A DNA stretch of 64,000 nt, from positions 62,001-126,000 of the forward strand of contig NZ_FQUN01000009.1 of the NCBI RefSeq assembly GCF_900129005.1, given 5' to 3'. This document shows positions 25,584 through 33,363 of the stretch, one piece after another. How positions within the stretch are numbered: the stretch's first letter is position 1; each line of letters opens with the position of its first letter. The DNA comes from Leeuwenhoekiella marinoflava DSM 3653. GTDB lineage: Bacteria; Bacteroidota; Bacteroidia; Flavobacteriales; Flavobacteriaceae. The notes under the pieces were generated by a model. It had not been told where the DNA came from, searched no databases, and saw only the letters and a list, made by a program, of their open reading frames with translations. The translations under genes and the position numbers were made by a program.

Positions 25584-25724
25584 AAGATATAGTGCTATCT
25601 AAAAAACCTAAGAAACCAAACAAAAATTTTAAGAACCTAAATTTACAAAACCTCCTATTTCTTTTTAAATATTCTACTTTTTAAGCCAAACCGTGTATTT
25701 TAATAAAATTTAAAATCCTTCCTT

Positions 25725-26450
25725 TTGAATTCTAATCCGAAGGTTGAACCCTTCCTTAAAAATCATAAATTCTACACCCGGACTCCCAAAGCGCAAAACA
25801 GATTCCTGCTCGCTCTGGGGCTACTTGCTTTTGCAGTCCTGATTATAATGATAGCCTTGTCTATCTATACCGGGATCTATTTTATCGCGATCCTTGGCTT
25901 TGCTATCATCCTGTCTCTGGTTGCTCCGTTTTTTGATGTGCCTTCCCTTAAAAAAAACGGAAAAATGATTTACTACGCTCCCCTTTTTATCACCGAAAAA
26001 CCCAAAAACGGCCTTATTAAAATTCACGGAGGCAGCTTGTTTGACTATTATTTTGCGATCGACAGAACGCTGAATGGACGCGAACGCACCGCTTATATCA
26101 TGTACGAATACTTAAACGGGCTACTGGCCCTGATAGAAGCCCATAAAGATCAGCCGCAACTTCGGGTGCAGGGTACCAGCTATATCATCAACGCGCGTAC
26201 AGCAAAAAAGCTGGGTTTTAAAACCATTAACACGAATGGTTTCCAAAAGCTTATTTTGATCTACAACTACTTCAACATTTTGATTTCAAACTCCATTGCT
26301 AAAAACAAACTGAGCCTTCCAAAGCTGAGTAACACCAAAGCTTTTGAGGCGCAAATAAGCGAATTAGCACAACGCAAAGCATATATTGAAAAACTTCGGG
26401 ATTCTTTAAACCGCAGGCATTCTCAAATGGTACAAGACTTTTCCAGTTAG
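25725..26450 (+). CDS. Hypothetical two-helix membrane protein
   Basis: A 241-residue protein beginning at TTG 25725 (no ATG upstream of the first helix). Residues of about 25-48 and 50-70 are hydrophobic and form two membrane helices; the rest is cytoplasmic and ends in a charged coiled segment (ELAQRKAYIEKLRDSLNRRH). The middle part FDYYFAIDRTLNGRERTAYIMYEYLNGL has no family I recognise. It shares the higher G+C of the 24.1-26.4 kb stretch. It is the last intact gene before a gene-free 690 bases. Confidence 0.65.
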   Translation: MNSNPKVEPFLKNHKFYTRTPKAQNRFLLALGLLAFAVLIIMIALSIYTGIYFIAILGFAIILSLVAPFFDVPSLKKNGKMIYYAPLFITEKPKNGLIKIHGGSLFDYYFAIDRTLNGRERTAYIMYEYLNGLLALIEAHKDQPQLRVQGTSYIINARTAKKLGFKTINTNGFQKLILIYNYFNILISNSIAKNKLSLPKLSNTKAFEAQISELAQRKAYIEKLRDSLNRRHSQMVQDFSS

Positions 26451-26496
26451 GCTAACTTTAAGGCTAAGCGCTTTTTTTTGGCATAGATTGACTGCC

Positions 26497-26514
26497 CCCT
26501 AACAGACGTTAGGG
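26497..26514. repeat. Perfect 7-bp hairpin
   Basis: CCCTAAC and GTTAGGG flank AGAC. There is no T run after it. Superficially like an attC end, but far too short for one. Confidence 0.5.
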
Positions 26515-26693
26515 CCTCTGGAAAACTCGGGTTGCTTTAGCCTATTTTCGGTAGTACAAGTTCTGATGGGCCGCCGTATTTTGAAGAGACTCCCCAACGA
26601 AAACTTCGGATTGCATCATGCCCGATGTATAGCATGCCTCCCATTCATCTTTCTAAGATATTTTCGCCACTATTCCCGGTTAAGCCTTTCCCT

Positions 26694-26897
26694 GAGTATA
26701 GTATTAGCATAAAGGGTGCTCATTAACTTCCAGGTGAAACTTCAATGCCCCCATAATCAATCCATATTCACCCACAGAAAGTGTGGCAAAGTGTGGTTGC
26801 AGTGTGGACTCATTGTGGACTCAGTGTGGATTCATCCGAGAGTATCTGTACGCAATCCTAAAGTATAGCATTCACCAGAGAAGTATGTACTATACTC
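26694..26897. repeat. 10-bp inverted repeats flanking the phased array
   Basis: GAGTATAGTA at 26694-26703 is the exact reverse complement of TACTATACTC at 26888-26897. Between them lie the TGTGG repeats. Confidence 0.45.
26780..26833 (+). repeat. Five phased AGTGTGG repeats (11-bp period)
   Basis: Units begin at 26780, 26790, 26801, 26812 and 26823: AGTGTGGCAA, AGTGTGGTTGC, AGTGTGGACTC, ATTGTGGACTC, AGTGTGGATTC. The spacing is 10, 11, 11 and 11 bases, about one helical turn. The reverse complement of the last, GAATCCACA, matches seven of nine bases of the DnaA box TTATCCACA. Confidence 0.7.
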
Positions 26898-27138
26898 TAA
26901 AGAAGTGACAGCTTACTGCTAGAATCCGGGTCTCGTTTAAAAACGGTTTGAAATTTGTTTCAATATAAAACCGGCTGTATTTAAAGCGATTCGGTTCCTA
27001 ATTTGTACCTTGAGTTTCGCTTTAGGGGTATTCTGAAAAGAATTGAGAGCGTTCCTTTGAACCTGTTTCGGCTCACACCGGCGTAGGGAAAAGCAAAAAG
27101 GTCTGGCGTATTTTCTGGGTACACACTTCGCTTGCTTT

Positions 27139-27637
27139 TTAGAAAACAATTTTGAAGTAGTTCGCAACAAAGAAAAAATCCTGTCTTCGCTGAGTACAGA
27201 CTTTTTATGGATGGTAGTTTTTGCTACCGCTTTCGGGATTATGCTTTCGTTTACCAAAGCGAAAAATTATAAAGGGGCCGGCGCCAGTAAAGTAGGCGGT
27301 CTCTTTATTTACATCCGCGTAGCGACCATAGGTATGCAAATGGATTTGACAAAATTCCTTGAAAACCCGGGACTGATTGCCATTAGTTTAATCTGGATCA
27401 GCATTCACGCAGGTTTGCTCATTGACATGGCCAAACTCATCAAAAGCACCTTACTTCTTTCTCGCAGTGGGGAGTCAGGCAAAAGCGGGCGGGGCTGACT
27501 CAGTTCCTGTGATAGCAACAGAATTTCATCCCTCGCTAACCTCGATAGGCATACTTCTGGCGGTTTTTGGATATGTCACGGGTACTGCAGCAGCCTATCT
27601 TTGCGCCTTGCTTATGGAAGTGGCTGCTAATGCTTAG
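27139..27637 (+). pseudogene. DUF819-family membrane protein, truncated and frameshifted
   Basis: The C-terminal part of a DUF819 (YjcL-like) membrane protein. Frame one runs from about 27139 (LENNFEVVRNKEKILSSL) through FATAFGIMLSF and GGLFIYIRVATIGMQMDL to HAGLLIDMAKLIK near 27445. The characteristic continuation APYFFLAVGSQA, then EFHPSLTSIGILLAVFGYVTGT, lies in another frame to the TAG at 27635. A one-base frameshift near 27430-27455 therefore splits the gene. The first half of the usual 380-400 residues is absent. Base composition is close to the 24.1-26.4 kb genes. Confidence 0.82.
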
Positions 27638-27667
27638 CACTAGTAAAACATACTTGTTTAGCTAGTG
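27638..27667. terminator. Long hairpin after the DUF819 remnant
   Basis: CACTAGTAAAACA and TGTTTAGCTAGTG form a stem of about 12 pairs with one mismatch and a G-T pair around a 4-nt loop, directly after the stop codon. No strong T run follows on either strand. Confidence 0.5.
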
Positions 27668-27818
27668 TCTGAATACGTGCATCCTAAAAAAAGTATTTTT
27701 CGTCCAAAGACTAACTAATTTAAACCGAAAATCCTTTTTTAAAACAAACTGTTCATCTTTATTATCCCCTAAAGCTTTGAACAGGCGCTTACCTCTTTTA
27801 ATTAAAAATTTTGAGCCC

Positions 27819-28529
27819 ATGTCTAAATGTATGCTAATCCTTAGCCTGATTATGATAGCTGGTTGTATTGAAGAACCGAAAACAGCTGTGAACTATTATA
27901 ATCTGAAAAATAGGCCTGAAATAGAACGTGCCGCATCAACTGTAATTCTTGAAGAACCCCCAATAGAAATAGACAGCACAGAATGTTTGATTTACGTCAT
28001 TGAAGAACCCGAGAACCTCTGTTATGGAAAAATGTACAGTAGCTGTAGTAGTTCTACAGGTGATACTAATTTTTCAGTAATAAATTAGTACCGCTCTGAA
28101 CTATCGGATAATATTCATAATGTGAAGTTTCAAAAACTGAAGTCAGATACAATTAACCAACTTACAAATCTTAATCTTCGTATAAACACGATAAGTTTCC
28201 TTAGATAAATATTTAATATGAATAAAAAATAATATTTGATTTATAGTATTTATGACCGGAATACAAATGCTGATAATAAATTGGATTCAAATGATCTACA
28301 AACTCTCTATCTCAGTAAAATTGATGGCTATAGGTTTACTAAAATACCCCCTGAACTTCACGAATTAATTGACTGGAAAATTATTAAGTTTCAAAATCAG
28401 TTATATTACAGGACTCTTGAGGACATAGATAAAAATGGAACTTTTGATAAAAAGGATAAAGTACACTACTTTTTCATTGATTTTGATCAGGATGAACCAA
28501 AACCCGAAGCATACAATTTATTAGGATAA
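27819..28529 (+). pseudogene. Lipoprotein gene interrupted by three in-frame stop codons
   Basis: From the ATG at 27819 the frame encodes a lipoprotein signal (MSKCMLILSLIMIAGC) and runs to TAG at 28086. The same frame continues without other stops as YRSELSDNIHNVKFQKLK to TAA at 28206, then IFNMNKK to TAA at 28230. It then continues as YLIYSIYDRNTNADNKLDSN to the terminal TAA at 28527. There is no frameshift, so one gene of about 236 codons carries three nonsense codons. The last part has the calcium-loop-like pattern of DxNxDxxLD and DIDKNGTFDKKD. The 28236-28529 piece is not an independent gene. Confidence 0.75.
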
Positions 28530-28533
28530 AACC

Positions 28534-28566
28534 AAAAAGCCCTTCTGAAATCCAGAAGGGCTTTTA
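28534..28566. terminator. Bidirectional rho-independent terminator
   Basis: AAAAGCCCTTCTG and CAGAAGGGCTTTT form a 13-bp stem around AAATC with T runs on both strands, between the lipoprotein pseudogene and the convergent T9SS gene. Confidence 0.88.
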
Positions 28567-28585
28567 TTATAAGTCGTGTGTAATT

Positions 28586-29179
28586 TTAATCTTTAATCAG
28601 TTTCTGAGTAAATGAGCGTTCACCGTTATCTATCTGAACCAAATAAACTCCACGTTTAAGCCTACTTACATCCATACCACTTTGTAGCATATTAGAATCG
28701 ATAGAATTCCGTTTTACGAGTTTACCTAAAACATCATAAAATGTAATTTCTACGCCTTTTGAAGCTTTAGGGTTCTTAAAAAAGATTCTGTCTTTTACAG
28801 GATTAGGATATATTTTAAAACCATCTTTAGTCTGAGATAAAGTCGATTTTGATTCGGTTACACGAATGGTTCCTTTTAAATCTTTGTTTACAGCACTCTG
28901 AAACGTATAAATACCTCTCTTTGCAAAAACATATTCATAAATAGAACCTTTAGCCAACACTTGCTGAATTCCAAAATCTGAAGATTCTCCCAGAGAGTTA
29001 CCAATTAAATTCTGAGGAGTAGACTCTCCAAAAACCCACTGGACTTTATCCCCTACTTGAACCTGTAGTGGAGCTTGGAGGTCGTCAGCACCAGAGGCCC
29101 ACTTGATTACGTGTGTCTCCTGAGCGCTAATAGATGCTCCTAATACGAATATAAAAATATAAAGCCAAGTAAATTTCAT
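28586..29179 (-). CDS. Cupredoxin-fold protein with T9SS C-terminal sorting domain
   Basis: A 197-residue secreted protein: signal peptide (MKFTWLYIFIFVLGASISAQ), a plastocyanin-like domain at about 22-110 (VQVGDKVQWVF ... RGIYTFQSAVNKDLKGTIRV), and a type A T9SS sorting tail (FKIYPNPVKDRIFF ... LKRGVYLVQIDNGERSFTQKLI). It should be exported and then anchored or released by the type IX system. All four expected copper ligands are replaced: His by Gln in STPQNL, then Cys-His-Met by Ser-Asn-Leu in FQSAVNKDL. It probably does not bind copper as a blue-copper centre. Function unknown. Confidence 0.83.
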   Translation of the reverse strand: MKFTWLYIFIFVLGASISAQETHVIKWASGADDLQAPLQVQVGDKVQWVFGESTPQNLIGNSLGESSDFGIQQVLAKGSIYEYVFAKRGIYTFQSAVNKDLKGTIRVTESKSTLSQTKDGFKIYPNPVKDRIFFKNPKASKGVEITFYDVLGKLVKRNSIDSNMLQSGMDVSRLKRGVYLVQIDNGERSFTQKLIKD

Positions 29180-29306
29180 GCCATATCACTGTGTTTAAAG
29201 TCTTTATGTAAAGATAAAATAACTACAACTTAAAAATGCTAAAATTTTGTCATAATTATACTATACGCTACCTAAAGACGTTGTCCACAGCGTTATGTTG
29301 CAAAAA

Positions 29307-32159
29307 TTATTTACTTAAATACATTTTTCTTCTAGCGTAAAGCTCATAAAACGCATCATCCTTCAAACTATCTATAAATAAGATACTTTCACCTGTACTT
29401 TTCATTTCAGGACCTAAAGCTTTATTTACATTCGGGAACTTATTGAAAGAGAAAACCGGTTGCTTGATAGCATAACCATCTAATTTCGGCTTAAAGTCAA
29501 AGTCAGTTACCTTTTTCTCTCCTAACATTACCTTAGTTGCATAGTTAACATAAGGTTCTCCGTATGCTTTTGCAATAAATGGTACTGTACGAGAAGCTCT
29601 AGGGTTCGCTTCAATGATATAAACTTTATCATCTTTAATAGCAAACTGAATATTAATCAGACCTACCGTATTAAGGGCTAAAGCAATTTTATGTGTATGA
29701 TCTTTTATTTGCTGAAGCACAAGGTCTCCCAAATTAAAAGGAGGCAACGTTGCATTAGAATCACCCGAGTGAATACCACAAGGCTCTATATGCTCCATAA
29801 TACCGATGATATAAACATTTTCACCATCACAAATTGCATCTGCTTCGGCTTCTATTGCTCCATCTAAATAATGATCAAGAAGTAATTTATTATTAGGAAT
29901 TTTACGTAAAAGATCAACTACAGTCTCTTCTAATTCGTCTTTGTTGATCACAATCTTCATTCCCTGACCTCCTAATACATAAGATGGTCTTACAAGAATT
30001 GGGAAATCCAAACGATCTGCTACAGCTAAAGCTTCTTCAGCAGTTTCTGCAACATCAAACTCAGGATAAGGAATATTATTCTCTTGAAGCAATCTTGAGA
30101 AACTACCGCGATCTTCAGCTAAATCTAGCGCTTTATAACTGGTACCGATGATTTTAACTCCGTATCTGTCTAATTTCTCAGCTAACTTTAAAGCAGTCTG
30201 CCCACCTAACTGAACGATCACACCCTCAGGTTTTTCGTGACGAATGATATCGTAAATATGCTCCCAGAATACCGGCTCAAAATAAAGTTTATCTGCCGTA
30301 TCAAAGTCAGTAGATACTGTTTCAGGATTACAGTTGATCATTATGGTCTCATAACCACATTCCGCAGCAGCCAAAACACCGTGTACACAACAGTAATCAA
30401 ATTCAATTCCCTGACCAATTCGGTTAGGTCCAGAACCTAAAACAATTACTTTTTTCTTATCGCTTACTTTACTTTCATTCTGAGCAAAACGTTCTCCGTT
30501 TGCCAGCTGCATATCACTTTCAAAAGTAGAATAGAAATAAGGTGTTTGTGCCACAAACTCTGCCGCACACGTATCTACCAGTTTGTAAACACGATTTACC
30601 CTAAGCTCATCTCTTTTATTGTAAACATCACTTTCTAAACAATCAAGCATATGTGCAATCTGACGATCTGCAAAACCTTTTTGTTTAGCTTCTAATAACA
30701 GATCTCTTGAAAGTGTGTCTATTTTGAAATTTGAAATCTCCTTCTCAAGAGCATCTAATTCCTCAAACTGCTTGAGGAACCACATATCTATCTTAGTTAT
30801 ATCGTGAATACGACTCAATGGGATTCCCATTTGTATCGCATCATATATTGTAAAAACACGATCCCAACTTGCATTGGTTAGTTTTTCTATAATAGTATCA
30901 TAATTGGTATAACCTTTACCGTCTGCCCCTAAACCGTTACGTTTAATTTCAAGCGACTGGGTTGCTTTATGCAAAGCTTCCTGAAAAGAACGACCTATAC
31001 CCATCACTTCACCTACAGACTTCATCTGTAAACCAAGCGTACGGTCGCTTCCTTCAAATTTATCAAAGTTCCAACGTGGAATTTTAACGATCACATAATC
31101 TAATGTTGGCTCAAATAAAGCTGAAGTAGATTTTGTAATCTGGTTGTCTAGCTCATCTAAGGTATATCCTATAGCTAACTTAGAAGCTATTTTTGCAATT
31201 GGATAACCGGTAGCTTTAGAAGCTAATGCCGAAGATCTAGAAACACGCGGGTTGATTTCAATAGCTATAATATCTTCTTTCTCATCAGGACTAACTGCAA
31301 ACTGAACGTTACATCCACCTGCAAAATCCCCTATAGAGCGCATCATATGTATGGCCATATCACGCATTCTCTGAAAAGTCGTATCACTCAAGGTCATTGC
31401 CGGAGCAACGGTGATTGAATCACCGGTATGAATCCCCATAGGGTCCATATTCTCGATGGTACAAATAATAACTACGTTATCATTTTTATCACGTAACAAC
31501 TCCAATTCATACTCCTTCCAGCCCATCAAAGCTTTATCAATCATCACCTCATGTATAGGTGATATCTCTAAACCGTGACTCAATTGTCTATCAAAATCTT
31601 CTGGCTTATAAACAATAGAAGCTCCTGCTCCACCTAAAGTATAAGAAGCTCTAATAACTAATGGAAAACCAAACTGCTGCGCGATTTCTTTACCTTGAAG
31701 AAAAGAAGTTGCGGTAGCCTGAGGCGCCATTCCTATTCCTATTTTCAACATCAATTCGCGGAATTTCTCACGATCTTCCGTAATGTTGATCGCGTCAATA
31801 TCAACACCTATAATCTCAACATCAAAATCTTTCCAAATACCTTTTTCATCAGCTTCAATGCACAAGTTTAATGCTGTTTGTCCACCCATTGTAGGTAAAA
31901 CAGCATCAATTTGAGGATGTTCTTTTAATATTTTTACGAGTGATTTGGTCGTCAAAGGCAACAAATAAACATGATCTGCCATAACAGGATCTGTCATAAT
32001 TGTTGCAGGGTTTGAGTTGATCAGAATGGTTTCTATACCATCTTCACGCAACGAGCGAAGCGCCTGAGACCCTGAGTAATCAAATTCACATGCCTGGCCT
32101 ATAACGATAGGACCAGAACCGATAATTAAAATAGACTTAAGTTTATTATTTTTTGGCAT
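29307..32159 (-). CDS. carB: Carbamoyl-phosphate synthase large subunit lacking the allosteric domain
   Basis: A 950-residue enzyme with two ATP-grasp halves that makes carbamoyl phosphate from bicarbonate, ammonia and two ATP for pyrimidine and arginine synthesis. First half: GSGPIVIGQACEFDYSGSQA at the N-terminus and ASYTLGGAGASIV; second half: GSGPNRIGQGIEFDYCC and PSYVLGGQGMKIV. It ends shortly after the second ATP-grasp domain (FYELYARRKMYLSK). The roughly 120-residue MGS-like domain that binds UMP, IMP and ornithine in E. coli is missing, as in other Bacteroidota. carA is not in the window. Confidence 0.96.
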   Translation of the reverse strand: MPKNNKLKSILIIGSGPIVIGQACEFDYSGSQALRSLREDGIETILINSNPATIMTDPVMADHVYLLPLTTKSLVKILKEHPQIDAVLPTMGGQTALNLCIEADEKGIWKDFDVEIIGVDIDAINITEDREKFRELMLKIGIGMAPQATATSFLQGKEIAQQFGFPLVIRASYTLGGAGASIVYKPEDFDRQLSHGLEISPIHEVMIDKALMGWKEYELELLRDKNDNVVIICTIENMDPMGIHTGDSITVAPAMTLSDTTFQRMRDMAIHMMRSIGDFAGGCNVQFAVSPDEKEDIIAIEINPRVSRSSALASKATGYPIAKIASKLAIGYTLDELDNQITKSTSALFEPTLDYVIVKIPRWNFDKFEGSDRTLGLQMKSVGEVMGIGRSFQEALHKATQSLEIKRNGLGADGKGYTNYDTIIEKLTNASWDRVFTIYDAIQMGIPLSRIHDITKIDMWFLKQFEELDALEKEISNFKIDTLSRDLLLEAKQKGFADRQIAHMLDCLESDVYNKRDELRVNRVYKLVDTCAAEFVAQTPYFYSTFESDMQLANGERFAQNESKVSDKKKVIVLGSGPNRIGQGIEFDYCCVHGVLAAAECGYETIMINCNPETVSTDFDTADKLYFEPVFWEHIYDIIRHEKPEGVIVQLGGQTALKLAEKLDRYGVKIIGTSYKALDLAEDRGSFSRLLQENNIPYPEFDVAETAEEALAVADRLDFPILVRPSYVLGGQGMKIVINKDELEETVVDLLRKIPNNKLLLDHYLDGAIEAEADAICDGENVYIIGIMEHIEPCGIHSGDSNATLPPFNLGDLVLQQIKDHTHKIALALNTVGLINIQFAIKDDKVYIIEANPRASRTVPFIAKAYGEPYVNYATKVMLGEKKVTDFDFKPKLDGYAIKQPVFSFNKFPNVNKALGPEMKSTGESILFIDSLKDDAFYELYARRKMYLSK

Positions 32160-32204
32160 TATACTGAGATTAGGAGTATTATCTAAAAATTCGGTTGTAA
32201 TATT

Positions 32205-32240
32205 TATAAAAAAAGGTGTTACTTATAAAAGTAACACCTT
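32205..32240 (-). terminator. Rho-independent terminator of rpmH
   Basis: AAGGTGTTACTT and AAGTAACACCTT flank ATAA, and on the minus strand the stem is followed by a run of seven T. It separates rpmH from carB. Confidence 0.88.
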
Positions 32241-32267
32241 AATATTTTAAAAATGGTAAATCACCAT

Positions 32268-32429
32268 TTATCTTTTATGTCTTAGCTCTGAAGATACAGA
32301 TAATCTCTTTCTACCCTTTGCTCTTCTACGAGCAAGGACTTTACGACCATTAGCGCTAGCCATACGCTCGCGGAATCCATGTTTATTTCTTCTTTTTCTT
32401 TTTGAAGGCTGAAAGGTTCTTTTGCTCAT
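32268..32429 (-). CDS. rpmH: 50S ribosomal protein L34
   Basis: A 53-codon gene. The product begins [19 protein letters not shown], then [20 protein letters not shown], the invariant L34 sequence, with a short basic tail ending HKR. It is a structural protein of the large ribosomal subunit. Unlike in many bacteria, dnaA and rnpA are not adjacent here. A consensus promoter and a leader hairpin precede it, and a small hairpin (AAATGGT/ACCATTT) overlaps its stop codon before the main terminator. Confidence 0.97.
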   Translation of the reverse strand: MSKRTFQPSKRKRRNKHGFRERMASANGRKVLARRRAKGRKRLSVSSELRHKR

Positions 32430-32472
32430 TTTATATCTTCTTTAATCTTCCTTTTACTTTTCGTTTATTAAA

Positions 32473-32491
32473 TTGAGAATTACCTTCTCAA
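32473..32491 (-). promoter_or_regulatory. Hairpin in the rpmH leader
   Basis: TTGAGAA and TTCTCAA form a perfect 7-bp stem around a 5-nt loop, about 44 nt upstream of the rpmH ATG and just after the predicted start of transcription. It may be a leader control element; this is an inference. Confidence 0.45.
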
Positions 32492-32501
32492 AAGCTGGGC
32501 G

Positions 32502-32532
32502 CAAATATACAAACAGTTTCTAAATCAACAAA
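32502..32532 (-). promoter_or_regulatory. Consensus promoter of rpmH
   Basis: On the minus strand TTTG (32532-32529), a 19-base spacer and TATATTTG (32509-32502): an exact TTTG-N19-TAnnTTTG promoter. Confidence 0.85.
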
Positions 32533-32565
32533 TAGATTCTGTAAAATATTTTAGATTGTTTTTAT

Positions 32566-32573
32566 TACATTTG
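32566..32573 (+). promoter_or_regulatory. -7 box of the TPR-protein gene
   Basis: TACATTTG fits TAnnTTTG, 69 bases upstream of the ATG at 32643. It is divergent from the rpmH promoter, about 35 bases away. No -33 TTTG is seen. Confidence 0.5.
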
Positions 32574-32642
32574 CACGCTCATAAAAACAACTATTTTCAA
32601 CTCTATAATTAGAGTCTTTAAATTCATATAACACACGTTCTC

Positions 32643-33200
32643 ATGTTCAACAAAAATATAAAATTAGTACTTGCTGCACTTGTTCTTGGTCTTGCAATCT
32701 GGCAAATTGTAGATAGATCTATAGGTAATGGTATTATGCTCATTTTACTCGCAGCCATATTTGTACTCTTGTATTTTAAGAACGAAATTCTTATTCTCGC
32801 GTTTCTTAGATTAAGAAAACAAGATTTTACTGGCGCTCAAAAGTGGTTAGACAAAATCAAAAACCCTGAGGGTGCTCTGGTACGCAAACAAAACGGGTAT
32901 TACAATTACTTAAATGGTTTGATGCTATCTCAAACAAATATGATCCAATCTGAAAAGTATTTTAAGAAAGCGGTTGAGTTAGGTTTGAATATGGATGCAG
33001 ATCTTGCGATGGCAAAAATTAATCTTGCCGGAATCGCAATGACTAAAAACCGCAGAAGAGAAGCTGACAAACTACTTGCTGAAGCTAAAAAATTGGACAA
33101 GAACAATATGCTTGGTGAGCAAATTAAAATGATGAAAAAGCAAATGAAGCAAGCTGCAAATATGCCTCGCCAACAATATGGGCGTGGTGGACGCAGATAA
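32643..33200 (+). CDS. Membrane-anchored TPR-like protein
   Basis: A 185-residue protein with two N-terminal membrane helices (about 7-22 and 29-47) and then a helical domain resembling tetratricopeptide repeats. These are FTGAQKWLDKIKNPEGALVRK, YYNYLNGLMLSQTNMIQSEKYFKKAVELG and AMAKINLAGIAMTKNRRREADKLLAEAKKLD. The C-terminus is basic and Gln/Arg/Gly-rich (QQYGRGGRR). It is a conserved flavobacterial gene of unknown role, likely a cytoplasm-facing scaffold. It is monocistronic by position. Confidence 0.78.
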   Translation: MFNKNIKLVLAALVLGLAIWQIVDRSIGNGIMLILLAAIFVLLYFKNEILILAFLRLRKQDFTGAQKWLDKIKNPEGALVRKQNGYYNYLNGLMLSQTNMIQSEKYFKKAVELGLNMDADLAMAKINLAGIAMTKNRRREADKLLAEAKKLDKNNMLGEQIKMMKKQMKQAANMPRQQYGRGGRR

Positions 33201-33332
33201 TCTTATCTTTTACTAGCACCTCCTATTTATAATTGTCTGAAAATCAATATCCAAAAAAATAATTTCATCAGTATTTAAACCGATTTTTAACACTCGTTGA
33301 CGGTTTCTTTTTTTTGAATTTGTAGCATAAGG

Positions 33333-33340
33333 TAACTTTG
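33333..33340 (+). promoter_or_regulatory. -7 box of the thioredoxin-fold gene
   Basis: TAACTTTG fits TAnnTTTG and lies 23 bases before the ATG at 33364. A TTTG occurs 16 bases upstream (33313-33316). Confidence 0.55.
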
Positions 33341-33363
33341 GTCAATAACCCCAAATCAAACTT

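Larger units (their letters stand above)
26451..27138. other. Gene-free accessory region
   Basis: About 690 bases without a credible gene. It holds a hairpin at 26497-26514, the 10-bp inverted repeats GAGTATAGTA (26694) and TACTATACTC (26888), two direct copies of GTATAGCAT (near 26628 and 26872), and a phased TGTGG repeat array at 26780-26833. A minus-strand frame at 26937-27257 exists but looks accidental. The region is flanked by genes of higher G+C and by pseudogenes, so it is probably the scar of past insertions and deletions. Confidence 0.55.

Noticed and set aside
26497-26514. Integron attC site
   Set aside because: The ends look like inverted core sites, but the stem-loop is only 18 bases and there is no integrase or cassette array.
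26937-27257. 106-residue minus-strand reading frame (ends in LKQISNRF)
   Set aside because: It overlaps the DUF819 remnant antisense, has no domain I recognise and lies in a decayed region. It might be the tail of a lost gene, but nothing supports that.
28236-28529. Separate small gene with EF-hand-like pattern
   Set aside because: It is in the same frame as the upstream lipoprotein fragment and is better explained as the 3' part of one gene with nonsense codons.
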